64,000 nt of DNA from Leptodontidium sp. MPI-SDFR-AT-0119 (GCA_020726505.1 JAHLEZ010000017.1:1054001-1118000); one strand, 5' to 3'; shown: positions 45,605 through 56,574, counted from the first letter of the stretch. The notes: generated by a model not told the origin, from the letters alone. Translations and numbers: made by a program.

Positions 45605-46402
45605 ATGGCAGCCCTCACGACAGTCTCGCCTTGGAACACAGCAAAAGTCGACCAGGAGCTGGTCGGGTCTATATCAAGCTGCTTGTCAGAATCCAGAATT
45701 ACGTGCGTGCTTTGGGGACATTATTTGCTCAATGTCTATGGAGTGCCCAGTATCGTTGATGTAAGTCAAGTTCCGCCTTTCCCTAATCAGTGGCATTTCT
45801 AATTACTGATCTAGTCAATCGACTTCGTCGTGCCCGATGAGTTTATGGAAGCCTCCATAAGAGCCATTTCGAGCCGTGGTCTTTCACGCTGTTTGGAATT
45901 CCAGTCTTGCCCAAAGGGTGCTGAAAATCGTAACTCGCCGCCTCCGTTGGCCCATTTTCATCTCGATTCGGGCATTTACATTGGGCTTTATCCCAAGTCC
46001 TCTACCCTAGGATTCCTTCCCAATCTGGAACTAACTTCAAAGAGTGAGAACATGCCTCCTGATATCATCCTGGCTTCTGATCCTCGTCTTCCAGCACCAC
46101 GATGGGGACGTGGCGAAGGCGCGTTCCGCGCAGCGTCTCCTCCAGTTCGCATTCCAAGCGTCCACAGTTTTATCGAGGCTTACACTCGGCTATTAGCTAC
46201 AACTAACCATAATATACATGGTTGTTTTGCCATGGCAATGTTGCTATACATCGAAGAGTACGTGGACGAAGATGCGCTGTTGGATGCTTCCCTCTTGGAG
46301 CCGAGGACCAGGGCTTACTATTTGGGACGAAAAAATGGCACTAAACCTCTTGCAGAACTTTTTGAAGATCTCAAGTCTGCATTTTCCCAGGAGGCGATAT
46401 GA
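45605..46402 (+). CDS. Nucleotidyltransferase-like protein, diverged member (2 exons)
   Basis: Exons 45,605-45,760 and 45,815-46,402 give 247 residues. The start MAALTTVSPWNTAKVD follows a purine-rich CCATGG context and is preferred to an ATG 38 codons upstream. ITCVLWGHYLLNVYGVPSIV is the counterpart of the G-G-x-A segment and SIDFVVPDE, right after the intron, is the counterpart of D-x-D, with Ser in the first metal-ligand position. This member may therefore be catalytically weak or use the preceding Asp. The C-terminal half (PPDIILASDPRLPAPRWGRG, FIEAYTRLLATT, LAELFEDLKSAF) resembles other fungal hypothetical proteins. Function unknown. Confidence 0.75.
45761..45814 (+). other. Intron of the diverged nucleotidyltransferase-like gene
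   Basis: 54 nt, GTAAGT donor, TACTGAT branch site, CTAG acceptor, phase 0. It lies just before SIDF, matching the first intron of the gene at 43,063-43,801. Confidence 0.75.
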
Positions 46403-46897
46403 TGCAATTAATTTGTTTATCTGATTTCTGCATGCATACTTGCGTATGCCTTGTCATAGTACGACGCTAACTAACTTAGATACCCTCCTGTCCGCATCTG
46501 GATTTCTTCTTTTCCTACACCATGGTTCCCCGCACACACAATCCATACGGTATGTTCAAAGGTGCTCTATCATGACTTCCGAAACACTAGAGGATCTAAG
46601 AGCGACGTATGAAAGGCGAAGTAGTCTTACAAATTGAAACCTTTGGGAATGTAAAAAATTTATGTGACTGACTTCTGCTTTGCCTGCTCACGATTGAGAT
46701 AATGAGAGTGAAGACGTGCTTAGTACTAGTTCTGTTGACTGACAAGGGAGATTTTAGCGAAAGTTGGGAGTGCTAGTGAAGGACATACACTACTCGCTGT
46801 AAATACATATTGAGACGACTCCTCTCAGTTGCTAAATCTCGAAAGTATAATTCTCCCATCGTATTCCCCCCTCTCCATCTCATGAACCGCCTTTGCA
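46403..46897. other. Intergenic, convergent gene ends
   Basis: 3' flanks of the nucleotidyltransferase-like gene and the lactonase-like gene. No feature recognised. Confidence 0.4.
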
Positions 46898-48178
46898 CTA
46901 ATCAAGCCAGACAACATCACTTGGCCCTGTAGCTAAGTGAAGATGAGCCACAGCTGTGCCGGTACCACTGGCTGTGCCATTGACGGTGATCTTCCACACT
47001 TCAACGTCATTGCTCGCACTATCTGTGATAGCAAAGTACTCTTCCGCAAAAGGTGCAGAGGTGACCGAGTTTGCAGATCCCCCACTATTGGTAGTTTCCG
47101 TCAAGAAGAGTTGACTGATAATGGCGCCGGTGTCAGTATCGATGGAAAACGCAGAAACGTATCCGGGGATTGTCGTGGTTCGAGAACGAGTCGTGGCGTA
47201 CATGTATTTTGGTATCCCTGTTGAGCTGACTGAAAACATCACTTCGTCCGCCCAGTACGAAGAGCTGTTAGTGTAGCCTGATAAAGTATCAACATGACCC
47301 CAAGACCAATAAACTGTGGATGCTTACCATTGGGAAGTAATGGAAACGTTGTGTTCGTGTATGTAAGTTTCCCTGTGGTGTTGTTTCTGGAGTACACCCC
47401 AATCTCGCTAGAAGCTTCAAACACGACATATGCAAATAGCCCCTTCGGATGAACCACCATATGTCTTGGATCAACACTAGTAGGAGCTGCAAGATACTGA
47501 ACTTCAGTAACCTCCCCTGAAGTAATGTTCACACTGTGGACCCACACTGCATTGCCCATATCGTCTGCGGAGTAGACAAATTTGTTGTCCGAACTCAGGG
47601 CCAATCCATGAACACCAGCGTCGGAATTGTATGTGATATTTGAAATAATAGATGTGAGTGCGCCTGTTGCATCTACGGACATCACGTTGCCTGCACAGCT
47701 AGTGCTGTAGGGTGCGCCGAACACAAAGTACGGAGGTTCTGTCGATGCAATGATGTAGTTCGCATTGCTACCTAAATCACTTTTATCAGCTCTACTGAAT
47801 TAAACCAAGTATCCCAGACCTTACAGCTGCCTTCCAAGTCCACAGAGCTCGAGTACTCAAGGCCAGTTTTGTTTGTGATGGCGTAGCTGTCGTACTGCGC
47901 GCCATTCCCGACATATAAATTTTGCTTTCGTTCCTAGAACTTCGTGTCAGGGGCATCTTGCTTGAAGGGCAGGTTCAAAAAACATCTATTGCAATCCACT
48001 TCGAGGTTGAGGAGTTCGATGAGATGCTATTGGCAAGCGTAAGAGTGTCTGCTTCGTCGTCGAACTCAATTGCGTAGATAGTCGATCCAGCAAAAGCCCC
48101 AGAAAACATGTGATGTATCGTGCCAAAAGCTTTGCCCACAAACGCTCCGAGAAGTATTGCATGCATAAACGACTTCAT
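46898..48178 (-). CDS. Secreted lactonase / carboxy-muconate-cyclase-like beta-propeller (4 exons)
   Basis: Exons 48,178-47,984, 47,933-47,825, 47,771-47,328 and 47,277-46,898 join in frame to 375 residues. The start at MKSFMHAILLGAFVGKAFG gives a signal peptide. Repeating propeller text follows: KWIAIDERKQNLYVGNG, HGLALSSDNKFVYSADDMGN, DPRHMVVHPKGLFAYVVFEA, VSAFSIDTDTGAII and FAITDSASNDVEVWKI. This is the seven-bladed lactonase family that includes 6-phosphogluconolactonase and fungal carboxy-cis,cis-muconate cyclase, the enzyme lactonising protocatechuate ring-cleavage products. A signal peptide is unusual for the cytosolic catabolic enzyme, so the substrate of this protein is open. All three introns (50, 53 and 50 nt) have GT-AG ends. 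Confidence 0.85.
47278..47327 (-). other. Intron 3 of the lactonase-like gene
   Basis: 50 nt, GTAAGC donor, TTATCAG acceptor. Joins FPLLPN to GYTNSSSYWADE. Confidence 0.75.
47772..47824 (-). other. Intron 2 of the lactonase-like gene
   Basis: 53 nt, GTAAGG donor, GATTTAG acceptor. Joins DLEGSC to SNANYIIAS. Confidence 0.75.
47934..47983 (-). other. Intron 1 of the lactonase-like gene
   Basis: 50 nt, GTTTTT donor, TTCTAG acceptor, phase 0. Joins WIAID to ERKQNLYVG. Confidence 0.75.
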
Positions 48179-50050
48179 GTTGAGCGATAGGTAGGGCATG
48201 TCAGTCGTGGTCAAGTTGAAATGATGAGACAATCGCAAAATGAAAATGGCTGGTGGCAGATGAGGCACAAATGGACACCACCGGCACGCAGCGAGTTATG
48301 TAGTAAAAAGTCACATTAAATCATGCCTACCTACTTGTCGAGTTAATGTGGAGTACAACCATTTCTTGAACAAGCTTTCAAAAGCTCCGCCCCTGTCTTG
48401 GTGCGCGTCGTTCCTCCTGGATATGCGGGGTCCATCCATACAAACCTTTAAAAATAGATATAGCTGAACTATCACCAAAGAGTAGAAAGGAGGTGGACGG
48501 TTTTCGGCAAGCCCGTTTCAGGCCTCGAGAGAAATAGAGCCACGCGTATGCTGAGCGCTGAAATGCTCCACACTTACTAGGCATGGGTATTCCCGTCATG
48601 GAATTAGTCGTCATCAATTCGCGTCCTTCGCATTCCGAAAGTGGCTCCTGCCCAATGTTTTGTCGTTTCAAACAACAGGAACCTACATGGAGTGCAAAGA
48701 AGAACACAGAATTACGGGGGTCTTGGAACGTAGACAATGGAGAAAGGATGATGTTCGTGGCGCAATGAATCAAGCGTCAAGGATTTATTCGTTGGCGGAT
48801 TTAGGCGTGATTCAGGGGTATACGAAAACATCAATAACTTCTTTGCTCCGAACACGTAAAATATCCACCAGTACTTTCCATCAAACAAAATAACACGCTT
48901 CCAAAGACCCTAACTTGAGGCAGCCCACCTTCGCTGATTATTCAAAGCGAGTATATTGCCATGGCAGACGGGATGGTGTCTGAACTTGACTGATCAGTCT
49001 GGAATACATTCCGCATTGCAATGCTGGACGTGAAGCGGCGAGCAAATAACCTCAAAGATAATGACTACTCAATGCAAGGAGTAGACAATATTAGAACAAA
49101 ATCCCAAGTGTAAGAATGCTAAGAAATTATTGAATCTTAAGATCTATTGTTTTGAAGATAAGGTTTTCACAAACCCGTGCTGGTGAATTAGAGAATCGGG
49201 CCCGGTTGTCAAAGCCTTTTTTGCTGTGGTGCATCGCTGTCCCTAATGGATTGATTGAAAGCTTGATTTCGCACTGGGGCGCAGCCTGGAAATAATTGGT
49301 GGTAATGCTTGCGGGGGAGTTTCAGTTAAGTGCGGGGTACCTTTCGGCGTATGGCCCCGCACTCGACTCCCTAATTCTCGTTTCAATCAGAATTGGAGTG
49401 AATACTGTTTGCGGCCAGCTCTCGCTAATCCGTGCTTGCACACCTGTATTCTTTACAAACTCTGTTTTTAGGATCAGCGCTCGATGCAATCTAATGTTCA
49501 ATGATACTGATATCCAATCATTTGCCGAGAAGATGAAAATTGTCTTGTTCTGTTTATATTTGAGGACCTATTGGGCAACGTATCCCTCTACTCATATATA
49601 AGTTAGTAATTTGACCCTGCTTTCATATAACAATAACAAAGTTCCACAGGGATTGTAGCCATCTACAATCATCGATTGTTTCTTGCAAGTAGGGAGTGGG
49701 TATTCTGACCCACGTCCGCTGTGTATGACTGTAAAATTACCAGAGTATCCAGCCTCGATGTCATCCCACAGGAGCCGGACCCTGATGGACAAAGGACGAT
49801 AAAGTCTAGACAGTCCGAGTGAATTCGGCAGAAACTTCCCAACGTTTAAACAGCAGTGCCGCAAGAGAATAAAGGCTCAAGTTTTGTGAACGGATATTCT
49901 TTCAAGTATTTCGAGATTGACAACCAGAGCACTCCCATTAAGAACCGAAGAGTCCTTTGTTGTATACATCTCGACCGGGTAACCTCACTGACCCAAAACG
50001 CCCCTTTGACCTTGAGCTTTCCTGGGCATCAATCTCTCTAAATAAGTTTA
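48179..50050. other. Region without supported gene
   Basis: About 1.9 kb. A 131-codon minus-strand frame at 48,378-48,773 and shorter frames show no domain or consistent splice structure. The left edge is the promoter of the lactonase-like gene and the right edge that of the DUF6590 gene. Confidence 0.4.
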
Positions 50051-50966
50051 ATGTCTTCCAAAAAAGGAACTGGCTCTGGAAGTCGTCCAAAAGGTTCACT
50101 AAAAATCTCCCCTAACAAGCCTACCGGACCATCCCCAAGAAAGCCTAGGAAAGGTACGACTGGTATAATATCCAAGACAATTACAAGACAAACACCCCGT
50201 AAGGGCAAATGTCGCAAGACCAATGCCACTCCACTAAGAGCCAACAAGAAGAGAAAAACCAAAACATCGAATGCCCTTCCGGCCGTCAAAGAGGATGACA
50301 AGTCAAGCGAGGACAAAGTTGAAGATGTTATAAAGAAAAGGCCATCACCAAAGGCAACGCCAATTACTATTTTTAACCCTGCCGCAAAAGCTGAAGGGGA
50401 TGTGGGACTATTCGGCCAGGTACTGGAGCCGCAAAAGTTCAAGCTTGGTCATATCATCTCTATTGCTTTACGCGAGGAAGTGTATCAGGACGCCAAAAAC
50501 AGAATCAAACTCGGAGCAACGCGAGAACAAACACTGACCCCCTTGGGCTGGGTCTATTCCAAGAATAGAAAGATGGTTGTCATATCCCGTTTTTCCCAGT
50601 ATCTCGTTGGGCTCCCAATCTTCTCGCACGGAGGCAAAGGGTTGGAAAATAAGGAGAAGTCAGAATTTGTTGGAATTAGAAATGCTCAGTACTTTCGGGG
50701 CACACCGACCGATTCCAAACAACCAAACCTAACGAGTCACTGGATCGCCCCATTCATTCCAGCAAATGAAAAAACATTGGGTGGTCATCAATGGGGACTC
50801 TTATATAAAGTTTACCCGTCCCCTGTCTTTTGCATACAATACTCGCTGTACGATCGAGGGACACTTGCAAGATGAAGATCTATTGAGACTGATCAACCTT
50901 GCAAACGGCAAGAAGCCGACCTACTCAGCAGACCCAGCTGCTCGAGCAGTACCAAGGCCGCGGTGA
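50051..50966 (+). pseudogene. DUF6590-domain protein with a frameshift near its C-terminus
   Basis: From ATG 50,051 a very basic, Lys/Pro/Ser-rich N-terminal region of about 110 residues (SPNKPTGPSPRKPRKG) is followed by the DUF6590 domain: KFKLGHIISIALREEVYQD, WVYSKNRKMVVISRFSQYLV, GLPIFSHGGKGLENK and FIPANEKTLGG. The conserved continuation, SYIKFTRPLSFAYNTRCTIE and DEDLLRLINL, lies in another frame, so one base is gained or lost at about 50,790-50,805; the unshifted frame ends at 50,875. A 30-base GT-AG stretch there does not restore the frame. Either a recent mutation or an assembly error. DUF6590 function is unknown; the basic tail suggests nuclear location. A second member lies at 54,719-55,877. 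Confidence 0.7.
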
Positions 50967-51357
50967 AATTGGTGTTGTCTCTTTTGATCCCGTTCCTCTA
51001 CCAGACTTTACATATATAACAGTACTGGACATAATGAGAATATCTTTAGCTCTCATCACTCAAGCGCAATCTTACAGTTCTCACAAATATCATCTTCTTG
51101 GTGAATCAAGTGACTCAGTATAATCTACTAAGAATTTCATTCTTAAATAACCCTTCAAACACTGCTCTGGGGTGTCGGGGCCTCCCCACGGCAAGAAATA
51201 CACGCAGTCGATACAATTGAAATAAAGCCGAATAGAGAGCAAGTAAACTTCATTACATTGAATATAGCAATCTCAACTGCAAATGCTATGCTACGTAGCC
51301 GAAGTCTTGTTCAGATCCACCAAGGCTGCTCGACCAATCTTTTAGGTATTTGATAAT
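50967..51357. other. Intergenic, convergent gene ends
   Basis: 3' flank of the DUF6590 gene and of the convergent coiled-coil gene. A short frame from 50,899 contains LLEQYQGRGEIG, which may be the former C-terminus of the DUF6590 protein in a third frame. Nothing else seen. Confidence 0.35.
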
Positions 51358-52097
51358 CTAATCACCAGATCCAAAATCAGAGTCGTCGCTCGGCGCGTCG
51401 ATCTGGATATTCTGAATCAGGATATCCTCATCCCGAAAATGCCCCCCAACAACGCTATCTTGGACTCTTGAATAGCCTGTTTCGATTCTTGGTAATTCCC
51501 TTCTCTCCGAAGACCGTTCTTTCTGAAAGTGTTGCGCATGAAGCGCTCAAGAAAGTCGTAGGCCTGGTTGTATACTTCCAACTCCTTCTTTCCCATGTCA
51601 GTGAACATGTTGTTCCTGAGATTCGACTCAGAGTGCAGCTTTTCGCATTGGTCATCAGTTAGACCACCCTGGTAAACACCAGCAGCGATCTCCGTCAAGC
51701 CCAAAAGATGTTCACGATACAGTGCTTCTTCGCTAGCTTGTCGTTCCACCATCTGCATTGCCGTCGATGAAGCAAAAGCTTCATTCAAAATTTTGATAAA
51801 TTCGTTGGTCATTATCAAAGCTTTATGCCCCTTCTCATCAACAGAAACCGGAACCAAATCCTTGGTGGTTCCACTCCACACGATTGGGGTCGAAGTTGGA
51901 CCGAAAAGATGCTCACTCTCGTATCGGCTCCCCAGCGCGGAGGACTGCTGGGAATTTCCTCCAGACTTCTGGTGTAACTCGTTGATGGTCTTCTGTTGAT
52001 ATTGTAGGAGCTTTCTCATACATTCGTTCGCCTCTTGTTGCTCTCTGAGCAATTGCGTGCACCATGCCTCTGCATATTGCTGTTCTGTGGCAGGCAT
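51358..52097 (-). CDS. Helical / coiled-coil hypothetical protein with a probable G-run frameshift
   Basis: The frame from ATG 52,097 (MPATEQQYAEAWCTQLLREQ) is Gln/Glu/Ser-rich and helical through ALYREHLLGLTEIAAGVYQG and EVYNQAYDFLERFMRN, reaching a stop at 51,417 (226 residues). Immediately after a run of six G (minus strand, about 51,440) the next frame reads FRDEDILIQNIQIDAPSDDS and stops at 51,358 with an acidic tail, which looks like the genuine C-terminus. One more G would join them. A homopolymer error or real length variation is therefore likely. No domain is recognised. It lies between two DUF6590 genes and beside another coiled-coil gene. Confidence 0.55.
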
Positions 52098-52604
52098 ATT
52101 TGATCTGTCTTGGCCGTTAGCTGATGGTGGGTGTCTGGTGATTGAAAATCAATGATGGCTTTCGTTCATGAATATTTTCTGTAAGATATGGCAAGACTTG
52201 CATTGTTCTCCTTAAACCAAAGAATTGTGAGGAGGTTTCATGTGGGCCATAGTTCCTTGTGATGCTTGCTGAACACGGTCGGCGACCATCTGCAAAACAT
52301 AATGAGTCCACGGTTAGATTTTGTGGGAAATGGGACCTTGGTAACAGACGTTTCGAAGATTAATTAGAGACCGGCGTGTATGAAAGTAGTCTGGCACGTT
52401 GTATAGTTTTGAATACATGACCAACTCGGTACCAAGTTGTTAGTTCGCAATTTTCAAGAGATGTGACTTGAGCGTACAGTACTTGAAATCAAATTCTAGA
52501 CCACTATAATTATCATCTCCCTGCATGTTATTTAGCTGATATTTCACTATCACAAATTCACAATCGTAATGGGTACTTGTGGTTCAAGAATATTATATGT
52601 GAAC
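52098..52604. other. Intergenic region
   Basis: Promoter side of the helical protein gene and 3' flank of the next coiled-coil gene, both on the minus strand. No feature recognised. Confidence 0.4.
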
Positions 52605-54110
52605 CTACGCGCACTCCAGCCATTCGTTATCTTCTTCCTGCGCATTAACCTCCACCAACTCACACATTGAACGCCAGCGATCAATACGCTTCCGTTCTTT
52701 TCCAGTGGCAACTTGGGTTGCAACCACACTAACACTGTCGTTAACCCCTACGGTTTGGCACTCCCACTCATCCATCTCCTCTGCAGGCTCCCCAAGCTTC
52801 TCATCGTCGGCCATCCATCTCTCGATTCGATTCCGGTCAACGGTATAGACTGCTGCCGGATCCATTGATTCAACATGTCCATCTTCGATCAGGCTAGCGA
52901 AACCAGACTCCTGGTCAAACTCTTCAAAGTTGACTTTCAACAATCTGGCGTATTCTATGATTTGTTCCATTTCCTTCTCTGCTTCAATGCAATCCCTCGT
53001 TGCCGCTTGACCCCGTTGAAACATCTCAACATCGAACTCGGTCTTAGTTGCGTCAATGACCCCATCCGATTGTAATTGGAGAAATTTGCTGTATTCTTCG
53101 TTGCAGTAGTCTTTCCAATTTTCAATCTTTGCTTGGACATCTTGTAAATGATGTCGTCTTTCTTGGAGAATCTCCAAAGCCTCGAGTTTTTCATTTTCCA
53201 GCTGTTGTCGAGCAACTTCACTTGGGGAGAGCGATGAGGGGTGGTGTTGTGCGTTCTCCTCAGGCTGATTATCCTCGAAGTCTTGAAAGTTTTCTTCACT
53301 CTCAACCGGAATTTCCTCCAAGAGATTATTCGAGTCCAGCACGACGTTAAGATTCTGAAGCATTTGCCTCATGGGAAACTCTTTTTCGTCTGTCCAGTAC
53401 TGAAGTCTTTTCTCCAAAAGTAGTCTCTTTTGCTCATTTGAGACCACCATTGTTTCAGCTTCCTCTAGGCTGGCGAGAAACGGCGCTCGATTTTGCTCTG
53501 TGGCAGCATCTGCAATGAGAGAGCGGAGATCAATGATCACGAGATCCCACTCTCTTAGCTTCTCATCAATCTCACGGATTGCTTCTGCACACTCGTTGAT
53601 CTTATATTCGGACCGATATATAGCGTTTAACTGCCAAACCAAGGTTTTTGTAACGGCCAGTCCAGTGCTTGTTTCTCCAAAATCACCCGGAAAAGTAAAG
53701 ATCCTCAAGTACCGTGAAGTGAGAGGGGGTGGTGAACTCGGATTAGGAGCTGTTTGTCGATCCTGAAGCGCAAGAGAGGTACGGCTTTCGTCGAATGTAT
53801 TGCGAAAGTCTTCGGAGTTCCGGAACTGCTCTAGACTGTGTTGTGGATCTTCCATGGCCATGGTGTTTGGGATCTCGGAAGGAGATCTACGGTCGGATTC
53901 AGATACTCGCCTCTTCCTGCCATTACCGAATGATCCCAAGTTGTTGCCCTTCGAATCCGAATTCGACATTCTTCGCTCTGTAGATGAGCCTAAATCTGCC
54001 GTCCATGGTCGGCCAGTTGCTTCTTTCGAGCTCTGGCTACTACCGCGAACGAATGAAGCAAAGTTTTGGAAGATTTTCCCATTCACCACTCGATCAACAA
54101 AGCCATCCAT
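52605..54110 (-). CDS. Large coiled-coil hypothetical protein
   Basis: Single open frame of 501 residues from ATG 54,110 (MDGFVDRVVNGKIFQNFASF). The frame is open upstream to 54,293 but has no ATG there. A Ser/Arg-rich N-terminal third (KRRVSESDRRSPSEIP, a possible nuclear signal) precedes long charged helices: INECAEAIREIDEKLREWDL, SLEEAETMVVSNEQKRLLLE, QQLENEKLEALEILQERRHH and CIEAEKEMEQIIEYARLLKV, which carry heptad-like spacing. The C-terminus is acidic (EVNAQEEDNEWLECA). No enzyme motif. The family is seen as hypothetical proteins in leotiomycetes. The intact length suggests it is functional. It is head-to-head with the second DUF6590 gene. Confidence 0.7.
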   Translation of the reverse strand: MDGFVDRVVNGKIFQNFASFVRGSSQSSKEATGRPWTADLGSSTERRMSNSDSKGNNLGSFGNGRKRRVSESDRRSPSEIPNTMAMEDPQHSLEQFRNSEDFRNTFDESRTSLALQDRQTAPNPSSPPPLTSRYLRIFTFPGDFGETSTGLAVTKTLVWQLNAIYRSEYKINECAEAIREIDEKLREWDLVIIDLRSLIADAATEQNRAPFLASLEEAETMVVSNEQKRLLLEKRLQYWTDEKEFPMRQMLQNLNVVLDSNNLLEEIPVESEENFQDFEDNQPEENAQHHPSSLSPSEVARQQLENEKLEALEILQERRHHLQDVQAKIENWKDYCNEEYSKFLQLQSDGVIDATKTEFDVEMFQRGQAATRDCIEAEKEMEQIIEYARLLKVNFEEFDQESGFASLIEDGHVESMDPAAVYTVDRNRIERWMADDEKLGEPAEEMDEWECQTVGVNDSVSVVATQVATGKERKRIDRWRSMCELVEVNAQEEDNEWLECA

Positions 54111-54718
54111 ATCTGTGGTGAAGATCTGACTTGTGGTAATGAAAATGCGACCTTTTCCAATACCAAAGTAAGCTCTATGAAGATTGCGTGGGAGTCGGCT
54201 GTCCTGTAATTCGTCGAGTTTTTTCGGCACTCCTGAAATGAAGAGGGGGATAAGTCTGCAGCTCGACAGCAATTCCGTAGAACAGCAGCGCACAAAGAAT
54301 AAACAGCATTCCAGATTGTTTGTCGATAATCATAGTGCTACAACAAAGACCATATCCGGATTCGCAATCACGGCAGTCACTAGGCTCGATGCATCAAGCT
54401 TGTCTATGGAGCTCAAACAAAGGAGCCCAGTGCGAAGCCTTGGATCATCATTCAAAATAACAAGAAACTGGGGGACTCAGAGGAATGCCTCAGCGGATTT
54501 CTTTATGCGGACACTGAACTCGATCTAGTGCCAGGTTCTTTGAGATTTTGTCCGCTCCTGTCCTTTTGATCGGAAGGATCATAAAGCATCGTTCTCAACG
54601 AACCAAGACAAAGTTGCAACATTTCTGCTGTTTCATAGCTCAAGACATTGCATTTTTAGCATTGACAGGTCTTGGAGAACCTCACGAAGGGAACAGTAGC
54701 AATAAACCTTCTGAAAAG
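54111..54718. promoter_or_regulatory. Shared divergent promoter region
   Basis: About 600 bases between the divergent starts of the coiled-coil gene and the DUF6590 gene; it must contain both promoters. No specific binding site was recognised. Open frames run into it from both sides but lack conserved character. Confidence 0.45.
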
Positions 54719-55877
54719 ATGGCTAAAATTGAAGAGAAAAAACTTGAACAGATGAGAGCGCAAATCATGGCTTCACGCCAGGCAGGCGGTGGCCAGCGCG
54801 TGCCCTCTCAAAGCGGCCAAGTCTCTTCATCAGCAAGTACAATATGGAACCAGATGGCAGCGGCCAGGTATGCTCAAGAAAGATCAACAGCACAGCAGCA
54901 ACCACCAACCAGTCACCCTACCAATGCTGAAATGTCTGGCATGGTGTTCTATCAGCAAAGCGTTTCTCATCCGCAAGCACCTGCGACTACTCAACGGTCA
55001 ACATCTTCAATCGGTATCGGGAATATGTCAGTCAACGACCGAAACCCAGGGCAGCAAGGAGCAATGAATTCAGCGTATGGGAACACCGGTCAGAGTATGC
55101 GTCGGCAACAAGATGTTGGAGCTATGAATAAGAGACCGACAGATGGTAAGTCCGAATTCTCAATTTAGAAATTGAAGCTCACGAGATGCAGTATTCCACC
55201 ACAAAGCAGAGTTCGAACCAGGAGTGGTGTTCAGCGCAGTAACTCATGAGCATCACTACAGGCAAGACAGAGTCGACCACAGCAATGTGAACCAAACCGA
55301 AACAAACTTCGGCGTCACTAGTTCCAAGTTCCGAAAGTTTGTTGTGCTTTCTCGCTTTGAGCAACACGTGATCGCACTTCCCATTTTAACCCACGAAGGA
55401 CGGGGGCTTAGTACGAAACGCCATAAGCATGAGTACATTTCAGTCCGAGAGAGAGCGGCGCAAGGTTATGCCGCAGGCGCTGAAAGTAGCCATGGAATTC
55501 TGTGGGTTGAAACATTTCCCAATTTCCAATACGAAAGTGCATGGCATAGGATGAGTGACGCTTGTTGCTTGCACATCACCAAGCCATACTCTCATAACAT
55601 GGGCCATAAGTGCACCATATCTGGCCGACTGGAAAATGAGTCATTTGCCAGACTTCAAAAGCTTTTCAGGGATGCAGTAATCAATGCAGCTGGAGGCAGC
55701 ATATCTCAGCCCCTACCTCGTACGCCAGCCAAGATTGTGGAGGAAAGCCCGACAACACCACGGGGGACTTCTTTTCCTCAGCTACAGTCATCTATCAAGG
55801 GAACCGGACCACAACCAACCAATGCCCCGCCGTCGGCCAGATCGAACTTAAGCCAATACTCCATTAGCGCTCGCTAA
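54719..55877 (+). CDS. DUF6590-domain protein (2 exons)
   Basis: Exons 54,719-55,145 and 55,192-55,877 give 370 residues. The start MAKIEEKKLEQMRAQIM was chosen over an ATG 57 codons upstream because the helical segment begins here. The N-terminal half is Gln/Ser/Pro-rich and disordered; the DUF6590 domain begins at the exon junction: FHHKAEFEPGVVFSAVTHE, KFRKFVVLSRFEQHVIALPI, LTHEGRGLSTK, and HKCTISGRLENESFARLQKL. It parallels the domain of the frameshifted member at 50,051-50,966 (KMVVISRF...GLPIFSHGGKGL...CTIEGHL). The 46-nt intron has GTAAGT and GATGCAG. Function unknown. Confidence 0.85.
55146..55191 (+). other. Intron of the intact DUF6590 gene
   Basis: 46 nt, GTAAGT donor, GATGCAG acceptor. 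Removes an in-frame stop and joins RPTDG to the domain start VFHHKAEF. Confidence 0.8.
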
Positions 55878-56574
55878 TATTCTGCTTTGTTTATAGATCT
55901 AAGCTATCCCGACAGCAGATGTTGAGCTGCAAGTTTCGGCCAGCAGAATATAAGGAAGGAAAGAGGACATGAAGTGGACGAGCCTTAATGGGTAGAACTA
56001 CATTCACTTATGTAAAGTAATAGCGCTAGAATAAATATTGAGATTGACCAACCTCAACAGAAGATTTTCAGGTGACACCGCCCACCCAAAAAAGCGAGAG
56101 AGAAAAGAAACCGAAAAACTAAGAGCGAGTGATCAAAGAGGGAAACTTTTTGTAGGCTAGGCAATGAGCCCTCGCTTGAGTCGAGCCTCCTATACTGACT
56201 TCCTAGCTATAGCCACCTCAATGAAGAGGTAAACAGAGGGATAAAGGATTGTTTTGAGAGAAGTCGAGCATCCATATTATAGGAAGGCACTTTGAGAGGA
56301 GCGGGGAGAAGAACAAAGCTATTGTCTTTCACACTGCTTTAATTTTTCAAGTCGATCAAGCTACTGTTGCTTTGTTCTCTTACCTTGTTGACTTAGAATA
56401 ACATGGTCATTGTTTGTTACGTATTTTGAGTTTGACGAACAGGTCTATACAGGGAGTACTTATAGAGATTCGGCTTTCTGAGTCAACATGACCAATCTTT
56501 CGCAGAGCCTTTAATCTCGAGTTCAGACCCTGGCCCCAATACCGTGTGACCCATCAAAAGCAGCAGTCTCAATC
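55878..56574. other. Intergenic region
   Basis: 3' flank of the DUF6590 gene and promoter of the RING gene. A pyrimidine-rich stretch and an AAATTTTTCAAG-type segment near 56,340 are unremarkable. No gene seen. Confidence 0.4.
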
